This document shows, piece after piece, positions 7,310 to 16,583 of a stretch of DNA of 55,317 nt. The position numbers and the translations under genes are program-made. Numbering within the stretch: position 1 is the stretch's first letter; each line of letters begins with the position of its first letter. The notes under the pieces were generated by a model that did not search any database, was not told where the DNA came from, and saw only the letters and a list, made by a program, of their open reading frames with translations. Source of the stretch: Candidatus Stygibacter australis (lineage in GTDB: Bacteria; Cloacimonadota; Cloacimonadia; Cloacimonadales; TCS61); NCBI GenBank assembly GCA_030765845.1, contig JAVCDJ010000165.1:1-55317 (forward strand), in the 5' to 3' direction.

Positions 7310-8436
7310 TTATGCAGATCCTTGAGCAGTTTGACGGCACTATCAATTTCAGCGGCAGTATTGAAGTAGCCGGGAGATAGGCGCAGAGTACCGCCCTGTT
7401 CGTAAGTGCCAAGCTGCTTATGGGCAGCGGGAGCACAGTGCATGCCCATGCGGCAGGCGATATCTGCTTTATCAAGTTCCCAGGCGAGATCAGAAATGCT
7501 ATATCTGAGCGAAGTGAATGAGACCACACCTGCCTGCAAATTGGGATCAATAGGACTGTGGATAATGATATCGTCAATATTGGCAAGTTCCTGGAGTAAT
7601 TGGCTGGTAAGTTGCAATTTTCTGGCAGCGATCGCATCAATTCCGGTATCGAGAATAAATTGCAGACTTACCTGCAATCCCGCCAGACCAGGAAGATTGG
7701 GAGTTCCTCCTTCCAGCAGGTCAGGCATTTCATCCGGCTGATATTCAGTGGAGCTGCGGCTGCCCGTGCCGCCTGGCATCAAGGATAACAACTCTATTTC
7801 TTCCGACACGTATAAACCTCCTGTGCCCATGGGACCCAGCAGACCTTTGTGACCAGGAAAACAGATGATGTCAAAATCAGCGGCATCAACCGGATTTGAG
7901 CCCAGCACCTGGGCAGCATCAAGGATCACGGGAATATCATATTTATGAGCCATCCGGGCAATTTTATTATAAGGCAGCAAATAGCCATTTACATTGGAAG
8001 CAGCAGTGAGGATGAGCAGATCAGGTTTTTGTTCAAGCTGGAAAAGCAGGTGCTGCCAGTCAATATCATAATCAATTATTTTAATGAAGTCAAGTGAGAT
8101 ATTCATTTGTGATTCCAGCTGACGCAGGGGTCGCATTACGGAATTGTGCTCAAAGGGTGAAGTGAGTACCTTGAACCCTGGTTTTACAATGCCTTTGAGG
8201 GCAATATTCAAAGCCTGGGTCGTATTCATCGTAAAGCAGATATTAGATGAATTATCGGTATTGAGTAGTTTTGCCAGCAGTTTGCGGGTTTGATAGATGA
8301 TCCGGGAAGACTGCCGGGCAGTGGAATAAGAAGAGCGTCCTGCATTAGCCCCGATATCAGTGATAAATCTGCTGACAGTATCAGCCACACCCGGAGCTTT
8401 GGGGAAGCTTGTGGCAGCATTATCAAGATAGATCAT
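7306..8436 (-). CDS. Class V aminotransferase / cysteine desulfurase-like enzyme
   Basis: The 376-residue PLP enzyme starts YLDNAATSFPK. It has a PLP-Asp in PVILDAAQVLGS (Asp173), the Schiff-base lysine in FPGHKGLLGPMGTGGLYV (Lys197), and a catalytic-loop cysteine in RMGMHCAPAAH (Cys334). This arrangement fits the small cysteine-desulfurase-family branch often linked to selenium genes, more than IscS. It would release sulfur or selenium from cysteine or selenocysteine as an enzyme-bound persulfide for the two downstream proteins. It is the first gene of the operon; the 265 bp to divergent upp should hold both promoters. Confidence 0.9.
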   Translation of the reverse strand: MIYLDNAATSFPKAPGVADTVSRFITDIGANAGRSSYSTARQSSRIIYQTRKLLAKLLNTDNSSNICFTMNTTQALNIALKGIVKPGFKVLTSPFEHNSVMRPLRQLESQMNISLDFIKIIDYDIDWQHLLFQLEQKPDLLILTAASNVNGYLLPYNKIARMAHKYDIPVILDAAQVLGSNPVDAADFDIICFPGHKGLLGPMGTGGLYVSEEIELLSLMPGGTGSRSSTEYQPDEMPDLLEGGTPNLPGLAGLQVSLQFILDTGIDAIAARKLQLTSQLLQELANIDDIIIHSPIDPNLQAGVVSFTSLRYSISDLAWELDKADIACRMGMHCAPAAHKQLGTYEQGGTLRLSPGYFNTAAEIDSAVKLLKDLHK

Positions 8437-8701
8437 TATAAAACCTCCAGTTTATCAATCAGCCTAATGCCAAACCGGAGGACAAATACGATTATAGCAT
8501 TATAGCTGAAATTATTTCTTTATGACCAAACCTGCCAGGTCTGGGTTCCATTATTCAAAGTCACCTGCGATAATATTCAACCATAGTTAAATCTCCTTAA
8601 AAATCAGTTCCAAAAAACGCGCTTAAAGATGAGTTGTCCACTTTTTTATTATTGCCAGTTTTATAAGAGATATTTTTTTATCAGTCAGTTCAGGAGGTAG
8701 C

Positions 8702-9325
8702 ATGATAAATATCATAGATAATAGTTTCATGACATCGCTGGTTGATCAATTACGCCATACAGGAACGGAACCGGCAGAATTCTATCGCATCACATTATTG
8801 ATCTCGCAATTACTCACTTATGAAGCGCTTAAGGGTGAAGAATATGAGCATAAGGACATTCCCATGTGGACTGGGGATAAATATTCAGCTTCGGTTTTTG
8901 ATCAGAAGAAAATAGTGATCATGCCCATTTTGAGAGCTGGAATTGGGATGCTGGATGGAGCAAGGCATCTGCTGCCTGCTGCTCAGGTGCAGATATTGGG
9001 AATGTTTCGCAATGAAGATACTTTGCAGCCCGTGTGGTATTATAATAAACTTCCTAAAGATATGAAAGATCAGCATGCGATCTTGATAGACCCGATGCTG
9101 GCAACAGGTGGAACCCTTGTGGATGCTGTGCTGGAGCTGAAGAAGCATAACTGCGAAAGAATTACTATTCTGGCAATAGTAGCATCACCGGAAGGGATTA
9201 AGCGGTTGGAAAAGGAAGCGCCGGGTGTGCAGGTATTTGTGGCAGCCAAAGATGATCATTTGAATGAAAATGGCTATATCCTGCCTGGTCTGGGAGATGC
9301 TGGAGACCGGATATTTAATACCTGA
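8702..9325 (+). CDS. upp: Uracil phosphoribosyltransferase
   Basis: The 207 residues match UPRTase length and motifs: VIMPILRAGIGMLDGARHLLP, the PRPP-binding loop ILIDPMLATGGTLVDAV (about 127-143), and the uracil-binding C-terminal segment GYILPGLGDAGDRIFNT. The enzyme makes UMP from uracil and PRPP in pyrimidine salvage. AGGAGG lies 6 bases upstream of the ATG. It is transcribed away from the selenium operon and towards the ferredoxin gene. Confidence 0.97.
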   Translation: MINIIDNSFMTSLVDQLRHTGTEPAEFYRITLLISQLLTYEALKGEEYEHKDIPMWTGDKYSASVFDQKKIVIMPILRAGIGMLDGARHLLPAAQVQILGMFRNEDTLQPVWYYNKLPKDMKDQHAILIDPMLATGGTLVDAVLELKKHNCERITILAIVASPEGIKRLEKEAPGVQVFVAAKDDHLNENGYILPGLGDAGDRIFNT

Positions 9326-9433
9326 TCGAATAATGAATAAAAATATTATGAAAAAAACTTTACAAAAAAAACTCTATTATCAAAGAGGCTCTATGTCGTC
9401 TGGACAATAAAGACATAAAAGAAGGAGGTAATA

Positions 9434-9601
9434 ATGGCAGTAAAAATAAGTGATGCTTGTGTTGGATGCGGAGCATGCGTGGCAGTATGCCCAGTTGAAG
9501 CATTATCAATGGTTGATGACAAAGCAGTATGTGACGGAGATACATGTGTAGATTGTGGAGCATGCGTTAGTGAATGTCCCGTAGAGGCTATTACATTATA
9601 G
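9434..9601 (+). CDS. 2[4Fe-4S] ferredoxin, clostridial type
   Basis: A 55-residue protein starts at an ATG (9434) with GAAGGAGGT just upstream. Two complete cluster motifs are present, CVGCGACVAVCPVEAL and CVDCGACVSECPVEAI, each CxxCxxCxxxCP. There is no extension or insert, the usual size for low-potential ferredoxins of anaerobes. A textbook terminator follows 24 bases after the stop. It lies 108 bp downstream of upp; the gap includes an AT-rich segment that may hold its own promoter. Confidence 0.95.
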   Translation: MAVKISDACVGCGACVAVCPVEALSMVDDKAVCDGDTCVDCGACVSECPVEAITL

Positions 9602-9624
9602 CTTATTCCAATGCAAATGAAATG

Positions 9625-9653
9625 GAGCCGGCATCTGCCGGCTCTTTTTTTTT
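9625..9653 (+). terminator. Rho-independent terminator after the ferredoxin gene
   Basis: A perfect 9-bp stem, GAGCCGGCA (9625-9633) with TGCCGGCTC (9636-9644), is followed by nine T residues. It ends the ferredoxin transcript. Confidence 0.93.
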
Positions 9654-9730
9654 ATCAACGAAAAACACTAAAGGCGCGAAAAGGAAAATAGAAGAATTTC
9701 TTTTTAGTGCTTTTAGCGTATTTCGTTGAT
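9654..9730. repeat. Inverted repeat between convergent genes
   Basis: ATCAACGAAA (9654-9663) is perfectly inverted at 9721-9730, and pairing continues imperfectly inward (AACACTAAAGGCGCGAAAAGG against its degenerate complement). The whole forms a 77-bp cruciform between the ferredoxin terminator and the 3' end of the M42 peptidase gene. It may serve as terminator for the minus-strand gene or be a small repetitive element. Confidence 0.55.
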
Positions 9731-9732
9731 GA

Positions 9733-10764
9733 TTACTTCATTCCCAGGTAGAGTGACAGGAGTTTTAGGGTAGCTGATACGGCATTGATATGTGAGCGTT
9801 CATAGCCGTGTGATGCTGCCACTCCGGGACCTATCAAGCCATGACGAATATCATATCCGGCGCGTAATGATGCTTCCACATCACTGCCATAATAGGGATA
9901 AATATCCACCGCATAATCCAGCTTGTTATCTTCTGCCAGGTCAATCAGACGATTTGTGATTTCATAATCATAAGGTCCACCGGAATCCTTGGCACAAATG
10001 GAAACTACCAGTTCATCAGTGGAAAGATCATCTCCTACAGCCCCCATATCTACCGAGATCATTTCCGTGGTATCAGCAGGCAATCCGCTGCTGCCGCCAT
10101 GACCCACTTCTTCGTAAGTAGTAAATAAGAGAGTCAGCTTTCGGGAAATCTTCAATTTACCTTCAATGATCATTTTAGCCAGCGCAAGTAGGATAGCTGC
10201 TGAGAGTTTATCATCCAGATGACGGGATTTAATAAAGCCGGATCCAGTTACCCTTGTACGGGGATCAAAGGAGACAAAATCTCCGGCAGAAATGCCCAGT
10301 TTTTGCGTATCTTCTACTGATTTCACGATCTCATCAATTACCAGTTCCACTGTGCTGTCATTCCTTTTTTCTGTGGACAGGTCTTTATTCACGTGGGCAG
10401 CAGGTTCGCAAAGGTGCATTGTTCCGGAATATTCTTTGCCTTTACGGGTATGAATGGTCACATTTTCATTTTCAATATTCTGAAAGGGGAAGCCGCCTAT
10501 TGTGGTGAGACGCAGTCTGCCATTAGATTTTATGGCGCGAACCATACCGCCTAATGTGTCAATATGAGCTGCCAGCACCAGATGATCTTCTTCTCCACCT
10601 AATGTAACCAGCACAGAACCTTTATTGGTCTTTTGAGGTTCGCATCCCATATCGGTGAGGGTTTCCATCAGGTAATCCGTTACTTTGTGCGTGAAACCGG
10701 ATGGACTAGGGATCGAACAGAGGGTTTTCATCTGCTCAACTGCATATTTAGTAAAAGAATTCAT
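9733..10764 (-). CDS. M42-family metallo-aminopeptidase
   Basis: The 343 residues carry the M42 di-metal site in order: His67 and Asp69 (LAAHIDTLGG), Asp184 (SRHLDDKLSAA), Glu218/Glu219 (TTYEEVGHGG), Asp239 (ISVDMGAVG) and His319 (ASHGYERSH). Members form large tetrahedral cytoplasmic complexes that trim peptides from the N-terminus, or act as glucanases in a few cases. No signal peptide is present. A GGAGG-like site precedes the ATG. The gene stands between two repeat sequences and is probably monocistronic. Confidence 0.92.
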   Translation of the reverse strand: MNSFTKYAVEQMKTLCSIPSPSGFTHKVTDYLMETLTDMGCEPQKTNKGSVLVTLGGEEDHLVLAAHIDTLGGMVRAIKSNGRLRLTTIGGFPFQNIENENVTIHTRKGKEYSGTMHLCEPAAHVNKDLSTEKRNDSTVELVIDEIVKSVEDTQKLGISAGDFVSFDPRTRVTGSGFIKSRHLDDKLSAAILLALAKMIIEGKLKISRKLTLLFTTYEEVGHGGSSGLPADTTEMISVDMGAVGDDLSTDELVVSICAKDSGGPYDYEITNRLIDLAEDNKLDYAVDIYPYYGSDVEASLRAGYDIRHGLIGPGVAASHGYERSHINAVSATLKLLSLYLGMK

Positions 10765-10841
10765 AATTTACCTCCATTAGTTTAAAGATTTGATGACAAG
10801 TAAAAAACGTCAATATTTATTGCAGGTAAGGCATAATCCCT

Positions 10842-10910
10842 GCTGTAATCGGTTGATTATGGTCGTCATTTGCGCCGCACCTGTGAGTACACCGGCGCTG
10901 CACATATGAC
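10842..10910. repeat. Dispersed hairpin repeat, family 1, copy 2
   Basis: The plus strand reads AATCGGTTGATTATGGTCGTC then ATTTGCGCCGCACCTG, with GCGCCG (10872-10877) inverted as CGGCGC (10893-10898). Its left part matches copy 1 well beyond the hairpin (GATTGGTTGATATCGGTCGTT on the minus strand of 2804-2838). It abuts the stop codon of the RelA/SpoT gene, so it may form the 3' end of that transcript. Confidence 0.6.
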
Positions 10911-13084
10911 TAATTAACTTCAATAATGCTTTTTATGGATAATAGGGATTTTTTAAATCTTTGCAACTGTTTTTTATCCTTAATTTCCAGAACAAATTCA
11001 ATCTCTTCATGATCTCCCGAAAGCCGAGAAGAGCTGGTGAGAGTGGTGATCTTGTGTTTAGCAAGCAGTGAAGTGATCTCATAATTAAGCTTGGGACGAG
11101 GTCTGGCAATGATCTTTAATCTTGCTACCTGATAGTTATCAGGAGAATTTTTCTGCCAGTGCAGGTGCATCAATCTTTCAGGCTCTCTGAGGCAAAGCTG
11201 CTGAAATGCAGGATTTCCGCAATCCTTTTTATGCACACTTAAGCCTCTTCCCCGCGTGATATAGCCAATGATATCATCACCGGGCAGCGGAATACAACAC
11301 CTGGCAAAATGCACCATCAGATTTTCCAGTCCTTCGATCTCAATAAAGGACTTTGATTCTTCACTGGAATACTCCCGATCTTGACCAGGTAAAGTCGCGC
11401 TTTCAGGGGGTTCTTTATCAGGCATAAGGATTTCCAGCACCTTATCCATCATCAGATTGCCCTGTCCCAGATCAGCAAAGAAGTTCTGAGCACCGGAATA
11501 TTTCAATTTATGTGCCAGTTCTGTGATAACCTGATCATTGAGTTTCAGTTCATTCTTTTTCACTTCTTTTTCAAAAATACTCTTTCCCAGTGATACAGCA
11601 TCTTCTAATTCCTGCCGTCTGAACCAGGCACGAACCCGCTGCCTTGCCCGGGGTGAACTAAGAATCTCGATCCAATCCCTGCCGGGTGTCACATTCCTGG
11701 CAGTTTTCACTTCCACCAGATCACCGTCATTTAATTGATATTTCAGTGGCACATGCTTGCCGTTAACCCGTGCAGACTGGCAATGCAGACCAACATCAGT
11801 GTGCACTGCAAAGGCAAAATCAAGCGGAGTTGAACCAATTGGCAGCTCTACATAATCATCATCAGGAGTTTTCACGATGATTTTATCGCGAAACAATTTA
11901 TCCTTAAGTGCAGTGATAAATTCTTCCGGCTGTTCCTGCTGATAAAGTTTCAGCAGGTCACGCAGCCAGTTTACCTGATCATCAAAAGCCCTATCCAGTT
12001 TATTTGCAGAAGACGTATCAATACTCCTGAGATCGGCAAATTCCTTATATTTCCAGTGAGCTGCTGAGCCTTCTTCTGCAATCTGGTGCATTTCCTGAGT
12101 ACGGATCTGGATCTCGATTTTCCGCCCTTCAGCAGATACTATCACCTGATGAAGTGACCTGTAACCATTAGGTTTCGGCTGGGTTATATAATCCTTATAT
12201 GTATTGGGCAAAGGCTGGTAGTGAGTGTTTATTATGCCCAGAGCAGAAAAACAGTCTTCAATATTTTCTGTGATGATCCTGATTGCATAATAATCATTAA
12301 TATCATTATAATTGAGATTATTCTGCACCTTTTTCCGGAATATTGACCAGAAATGTTTGCTGCGTCCTGTAACCTGGGCAGCAATTTTCTCAGCAGCCAA
12401 TAATTCACTAACTTCAGCACAGAAATATTTGATAAATTCATCTCGGATAGACTTTTTATCTTTCACAACATGATGAAGTTCGCGATATATGGAGGGATAA
12501 AGGTATTTCAGGCAAAGATCTTCCAGTTCTCTTTTGATACTGATCAATCCAAATCTGTTTGCCAGGGGGACATATATCTCCAGAGTTTCCTGAGAGATAT
12601 CTTTTTGCTTATGCTTGCTTAAATGCTCCAGGGTGCGCATATTATGCAGCCTGTCAGCAATTTTGATGAACACAACCCGCACGTCATTAGTAATCGCCAG
12701 CAGCAGTTTCCGATAGTTTTCCGCTTTCCGTTCAGATTTCCCGGTGGAGTATGGCAGATAGCCAATTTTTGTTACCGCATCCACCAAATATGCTATTTCT
12801 TCACCAAAATTTTCCGAAATAACCTCAGTGGTTATATCAGAATCTTCCACCACATCATGCAGAATACCGGCAATCACGGTTTGAGTATCAAATCCCAATT
12901 CAGCAATTATCACCGCAACCGTCAGCGGATGAATGATATAGCTTTCTCCAGATACCCGTTTCTGAGTCTGATGTGCCTCGTCAGCAAGCAATACAGCTTT
13001 TCGAATAGCTCCCAGATCAAGATGAGGGTTAGCAGATACCAGCACGGTACAAAAATTCTCTCTGCTGATTTCCTGATATTCCAT
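10910..13084 (-). CDS. Bifunctional RelA/SpoT homologue, (p)ppGpp synthetase/hydrolase
   Basis: The 724 residues contain all expected domains. The HD hydrolase domain has His52 and the pair His76-Asp77 in AGILHDVVEDSD, and RLHNMRTLEH later. The synthetase follows (GRSKHFWSIFRKK, DYYAIRII, PKPNGYRSLHQV, IEIQIRTQEMHQIAEEGSAAHWKYK). After it come a TGS domain (IIVKTPDDDYVELPIGSTPLDFAF), a cysteine-containing HFARCCIPLPGDDIIGYITRGRG region and a C-terminal ACT domain. Both catalytic halves keep their key residues, so it probably both makes and degrades the alarmone. It lies 6 bp after the AhpD-like selenoprotein gene, an operon partner not usual for this gene. Confidence 0.95.
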   Translation of the reverse strand: MEYQEISRENFCTVLVSANPHLDLGAIRKAVLLADEAHQTQKRVSGESYIIHPLTVAVIIAELGFDTQTVIAGILHDVVEDSDITTEVISENFGEEIAYLVDAVTKIGYLPYSTGKSERKAENYRKLLLAITNDVRVVFIKIADRLHNMRTLEHLSKHKQKDISQETLEIYVPLANRFGLISIKRELEDLCLKYLYPSIYRELHHVVKDKKSIRDEFIKYFCAEVSELLAAEKIAAQVTGRSKHFWSIFRKKVQNNLNYNDINDYYAIRIITENIEDCFSALGIINTHYQPLPNTYKDYITQPKPNGYRSLHQVIVSAEGRKIEIQIRTQEMHQIAEEGSAAHWKYKEFADLRSIDTSSANKLDRAFDDQVNWLRDLLKLYQQEQPEEFITALKDKLFRDKIIVKTPDDDYVELPIGSTPLDFAFAVHTDVGLHCQSARVNGKHVPLKYQLNDGDLVEVKTARNVTPGRDWIEILSSPRARQRVRAWFRRQELEDAVSLGKSIFEKEVKKNELKLNDQVITELAHKLKYSGAQNFFADLGQGNLMMDKVLEILMPDKEPPESATLPGQDREYSSEESKSFIEIEGLENLMVHFARCCIPLPGDDIIGYITRGRGLSVHKKDCGNPAFQQLCLREPERLMHLHWQKNSPDNYQVARLKIIARPRPKLNYEITSLLAKHKITTLTSSSRLSGDHEEIEFVLEIKDKKQLQRFKKSLLSIKSIIEVN

Positions 13085-13090
13085 ATTTTA

Positions 13091-13669
13091 TTATCCGGTT
13101 ATCCCAGCCAATTTTGCCAGTTCATCCTTATCCCAGCTTGCTTCCAGCTTCACACCTAATCCTGTTGCCAGGCGATTGACGAAATTGAAATAGGATGCAG
13201 TTAAATTTATCAATAAAATCTGCTCATCAGTAAAACCAGCCTCCCTCAATTCCACTATATTGCTTTCCTGGATATTAAAAGGAGATATGGTCAATTGTCG
13301 GGCATATTCCAGCATCAATTTATCTGCTGTGGAAATCTGGGAGTTGGCATAATCTGCAGCAATCTGCCAGGCAAGATCAGCAGCTATCCCACTTCTGCGA
13401 AGAGCTTCGCAGTGATGCAATACTCAGTAACCGCACTTATTAGCAGCCGAAACAACAACTGCGATCATTTCCCGCTGACTTCTACTGAGCACTTCTTTCG
13501 CAAATACGATAGAGCGATACATTTGCAAATGTGCCTGCAGAGTTTCCGGTAAAAGACTATGGATTTTCAGTATATTTGCTACTTTGCCCTGTGGTCCGGA
13601 TAATTGCTTATACAATTTTGCCAGTTTTTTATCTGCCTTTTCTTCTGAAATAACTTTTATAAATGCCAT
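13091..13669 (-). CDS. AhpD-like (carboxymuconolactone decarboxylase-fold) selenoprotein with in-frame TGA as Sec82
   Basis: The gene appears as two ORFs split by one TGA at 13424-13426, in the same frame. Reading through gives 192 residues with the motif NKCGYUVLHHCEAL (Cys79, U82). Family members have CxxC followed by V.HH..AL, so the TGA stands exactly where the resolving or peroxidatic Cys is expected. A perfect stem-loop follows the TGA at SECIS-like distance. The start at 13667-13669 (MAFIKV) is favoured by GAGGTG 5 bases upstream; an in-frame ATG 24 bases earlier lacks one. The rest (LMLEYARQLTISPFNI ... GFTDEQILLINLTASYFNFVNRLATGLGV) is typical for the peroxidase-related branch. It probably reduces peroxides. 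The same chromosome region holds selenium-metabolism genes. Confidence 0.85.
13395..13412 (-). promoter_or_regulatory. Candidate bacterial SECIS stem-loop
   Basis: In the mRNA, CUGCGAA pairs with UUCGCAG around the loop GCUC, a perfect 7-bp stem with a G as first loop base. The loop begins 19 nt after the UGA, inside the 16-37 nt window described for bacterial SECIS elements, which are read by SelB. The stem also encodes H-C-E-A-L-R-R within the protein, as expected for coding-region SECIS elements. Confidence 0.7.
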
Positions 13670-13816
13670 ATTCACCTCAATGTCCAGCCACAATATTCAA
13701 AATTCAGAGTCAAGAAATATAACAAAATAATAATTTTACTTGCCTGCTTTTGACCAATTTGAAATATATCGAATTGACAGATAAAGCTGAAAATCAGTAT
13801 CCAATAGGAGGAAATA

Positions 13817-14896
13817 GTGGCTGTATTTATTAAAAAACCTGTTCAGAAGCGAAGTGCTATGCAAAAATTATTGAAAAAGCAGATACCGGAGAATTTAGTA
13901 ATAGAGATCAATAATTTAATGGCAGATAGACCGATCCTGGAAGTTTCTGCCTCAGAATTCAAGGCAATTTGTCAAAAATATGATGCTGTTACAATGGCCA
14001 AAAGTCAACGTCGTTTCATGGGCTATTATCACCTCTATCTACAGGAATGTCTTGAAGATAAGAAACTTACAGATCAGGAAATTGCTGAACTTGCCAGACT
14101 GCGTTTGCTGCTTGGTTTATCTGATCGAGTGATCAAGGAAATCCATTCCTCAGTAATTGAGAGACTTTTCAGCAAAGAAGTGGGTCGCAAATATAATGAC
14201 GGAAATCTCAGTGATGAAGAGCAGATATTCCTGAATAAACTCAGCCAGAACCTGTTGCTTTCCAGAGAAAGAACAGACGAGATCATAGCCAAACAGGCAA
14301 GAATAAGGGTTGATGAAAAGCTGGATGAGATCATGGAAGATGGTAGAATAACCCCTGAGGAAGAAGAAGATTTTCGGGCATTAGTACAAAACCTGGGCTT
14401 AAGACCCGATATTGGAATGCAAACTCAGGAAATCTACGAAAAATACAAAATATACTGGCAATTAGAAAATGATCCTCTTCCATTAGTGACCACTGACATC
14501 CAGTTGAGAGACTCCGAGAAAGCCTGTTTTACTGCTCCCGGCAAATGGTACGAATCTAATATTAGTACACGGGTTAAGAATTTTAATACTCTTTCAGGTC
14601 AGATAAAGCTTCCAGGCGAGGAATCATGGCATACCGGTTATCCAGGAGAAGTGGAAGATCCTAATGAGAACTGGGAATTCATTGATACCGGCAAAATGAT
14701 CCTGACCAATTTTCATTTGGTATTTGTTGGAAGAGAGGGAAGAAAATCTATTGATCTGAAAGATGTTATTAATTTCGTACCCTATTCAGATGGAATTCGT
14801 ATTGAACGTGAAAATGGCATACCTGTAATTCTGGAATTACCCAAAAAAGCAGATTATCTGTCGGTTTTAATTAATAGAGTGATCGGCGAGATATAA
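13817..14896 (+). CDS. Protein with helical N-terminal region and C-terminal PH-like domain
   Basis: The start is GTG at 13817, with AGGAGG 6 bases upstream, giving 359 residues. Residues 1-225 are charged and helical, with repeated acidic segments ([67 protein letters not shown]). Each resembles a TerB/EF-hand-like helix pair. The C-terminal part ([16 protein letters not shown] ... [47 protein letters not shown]) matches a bacterial PH-like domain. No signal peptide or membrane segment is seen. It is 17 bp upstream of pgi, so probably cotranscribed. The function is unknown. Confidence 0.75.
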   Translation: MAVFIKKPVQKRSAMQKLLKKQIPENLVIEINNLMADRPILEVSASEFKAICQKYDAVTMAKSQRRFMGYYHLYLQECLEDKKLTDQEIAELARLRLLLGLSDRVIKEIHSSVIERLFSKEVGRKYNDGNLSDEEQIFLNKLSQNLLLSRERTDEIIAKQARIRVDEKLDEIMEDGRITPEEEEDFRALVQNLGLRPDIGMQTQEIYEKYKIYWQLENDPLPLVTTDIQLRDSEKACFTAPGKWYESNISTRVKNFNTLSGQIKLPGEESWHTGYPGEVEDPNENWEFIDTGKMILTNFHLVFVGREGRKSIDLKDVINFVPYSDGIRIERENGIPVILELPKKADYLSVLINRVIGEI

Positions 14897-14913
14897 ACCT
14901 TAGGAGATATTAC

Positions 14914-16572
14914 TTGAAATACAATATCAATCCGGCTGAAACTGCAGCCTGGCAGAAGCTTAATATCTATTTTCAGTCCATGAAAAATTTCGATCTTAAA
15001 AAAGAATTTGATCATGATCCTGATAGATTTCATAAATTCTCTCTTACCTGGAATGACCTGCTAATAGATTATTCCAAGAATCTGATAAATTCAGAAACAA
15101 TGGAGTTATTGCATGATCTGGCTATCGAATGTCAGCTTGCTGATGCTATAAATGAGATGTTTTCCGGTGAACATATCAATGTGACTGAAAACCGGGCTGT
15201 GCTGCATACCGCCCTGCGAAATCAAAGCAAAGAGCCAGTATTTATTGATAGCAAAGATGTGATGCCTGCTATCAGAACTGAATTGGCTAAAATGAAACTA
15301 TTCACGGACAAACTCCGTTCCGGAGAATGGCTGGGGTTCACAGGAAAAAAAATCACTAATGTAGTAAATATCGGCATTGGTGGAAGCGACCTGGGTCCTA
15401 AGATGGTCTGCGAGGCATTAAAATTTTACGGCTCATCAGACCTTGATGTGCACTTCGTTTCCAACGTGGATGGAACTCATATAGCAGAAACTCTCAAGGA
15501 TCTTGATCCCGAAACCACACTGTTCATCATAGCTTCCAAAACATTTACTACTCAGGAAACCATGACCAATGCCCATACTGCCAGAGACTGGTTCCTTAGT
15601 AGTGGTGGAAAATCAGATAATATCAGCAGTCATTTTGTGGCTGTATCTACCAATGAAAGCGCAGTTTCAGATTTTGGCATTGATCCTGCCAACATGTTTG
15701 TATTCTGGAACTGGGTAGGGGGCAGATATTCACTCTGGTCTGCTATTGGTTTGCCCATAATGTGCTATGTTGGATATGATAATTTTAGTCAGCTGCTAAA
15801 GGGTGCCTGGCAGATGGATGAGCATTTCCGAAATGCTGAATTCTCTGCTAATATCCCCGTGATCTTAGCCCTGATCGGCATCTGGTATAATAATTTTTGG
15901 AGCGCTGATACTATTGCCATCCTGCCTTATGAGCAATATCTGCATCGTTTTGCTGCCTATCTGCAGCAGGGTGATATGGAGAGCAACGGCAAAGATTGCG
16001 ACCGCAACGGGCAAAAGATCAATTATAATACCGGTCCCATCATCTGGGGTGAACCGGGAACTAACGGTCAGCACGCATTTTATCAATTGATCCATCAGGG
16101 AACCAGGCTCATACCCTGTGACTTTCTGGCTGGAGCTCAAACCAATAATCCTCTGGGAGATCATCATCAAAAACTGCTGGCAAATTTCTTTGCTCAAACA
16201 GAAGCCTTAATGAAAGGTAAAACTGCCGAAGAAGCTCGTCAGGAAATGATGCGCCAGGGAAAAACTGATGCTGAAATTGAAGCATTATTACCTTATAAAG
16301 CCTTTAAAGGTAATAAGCCCACAAATTCCATCCTTTATCAGAGACTCACCCCCAGAACCCTGGGTTCACTGATTGCCATGTATGAGCATAAGATTTTCGT
16401 TCAGGGTGTGATCTGGAATATCTACAGCTTTGATCAATGGGGCGTAGAATTGGGTAAACAGCTTGCCGGCAGGATTTTACCGGAATTATCCGGTAATGAA
16501 AAGATTAGTTCTCATGACGATTCCACCAATAGCCTGATAAATGCTTATAAATCAATGAGAACTAAAGCATGA
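14914..16572 (+). CDS. pgi: Glucose-6-phosphate isomerase
   Basis: The 552-residue enzyme starts at TTG (14914) with TAGGAG upstream. Diagnostic segments are [71 protein letters not shown] and a late [14 protein letters not shown]. The enzyme interconverts glucose-6-phosphate and fructose-6-phosphate in glycolysis. Length and motif order match the long bacterial form. It lies 11 bp before comEC. Confidence 0.97.
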   Translation: MKYNINPAETAAWQKLNIYFQSMKNFDLKKEFDHDPDRFHKFSLTWNDLLIDYSKNLINSETMELLHDLAIECQLADAINEMFSGEHINVTENRAVLHTALRNQSKEPVFIDSKDVMPAIRTELAKMKLFTDKLRSGEWLGFTGKKITNVVNIGIGGSDLGPKMVCEALKFYGSSDLDVHFVSNVDGTHIAETLKDLDPETTLFIIASKTFTTQETMTNAHTARDWFLSSGGKSDNISSHFVAVSTNESAVSDFGIDPANMFVFWNWVGGRYSLWSAIGLPIMCYVGYDNFSQLLKGAWQMDEHFRNAEFSANIPVILALIGIWYNNFWSADTIAILPYEQYLHRFAAYLQQGDMESNGKDCDRNGQKINYNTGPIIWGEPGTNGQHAFYQLIHQGTRLIPCDFLAGAQTNNPLGDHHQKLLANFFAQTEALMKGKTAEEARQEMMRQGKTDAEIEALLPYKAFKGNKPTNSILYQRLTPRTLGSLIAMYEHKIFVQGVIWNIYSFDQWGVELGKQLAGRILPELSGNEKISSHDDSTNSLINAYKSMRTKA

Positions 16573-16583
16573 TCTGATAAAAT

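Noticed and set aside
13418-13420. A separate gene starting at a TTG just after the TGA at 13424.
   Set aside because: It lacks a ribosome site and starts in the middle of the AhpD-like active-site motif; read-through as Sec explains the layout better.
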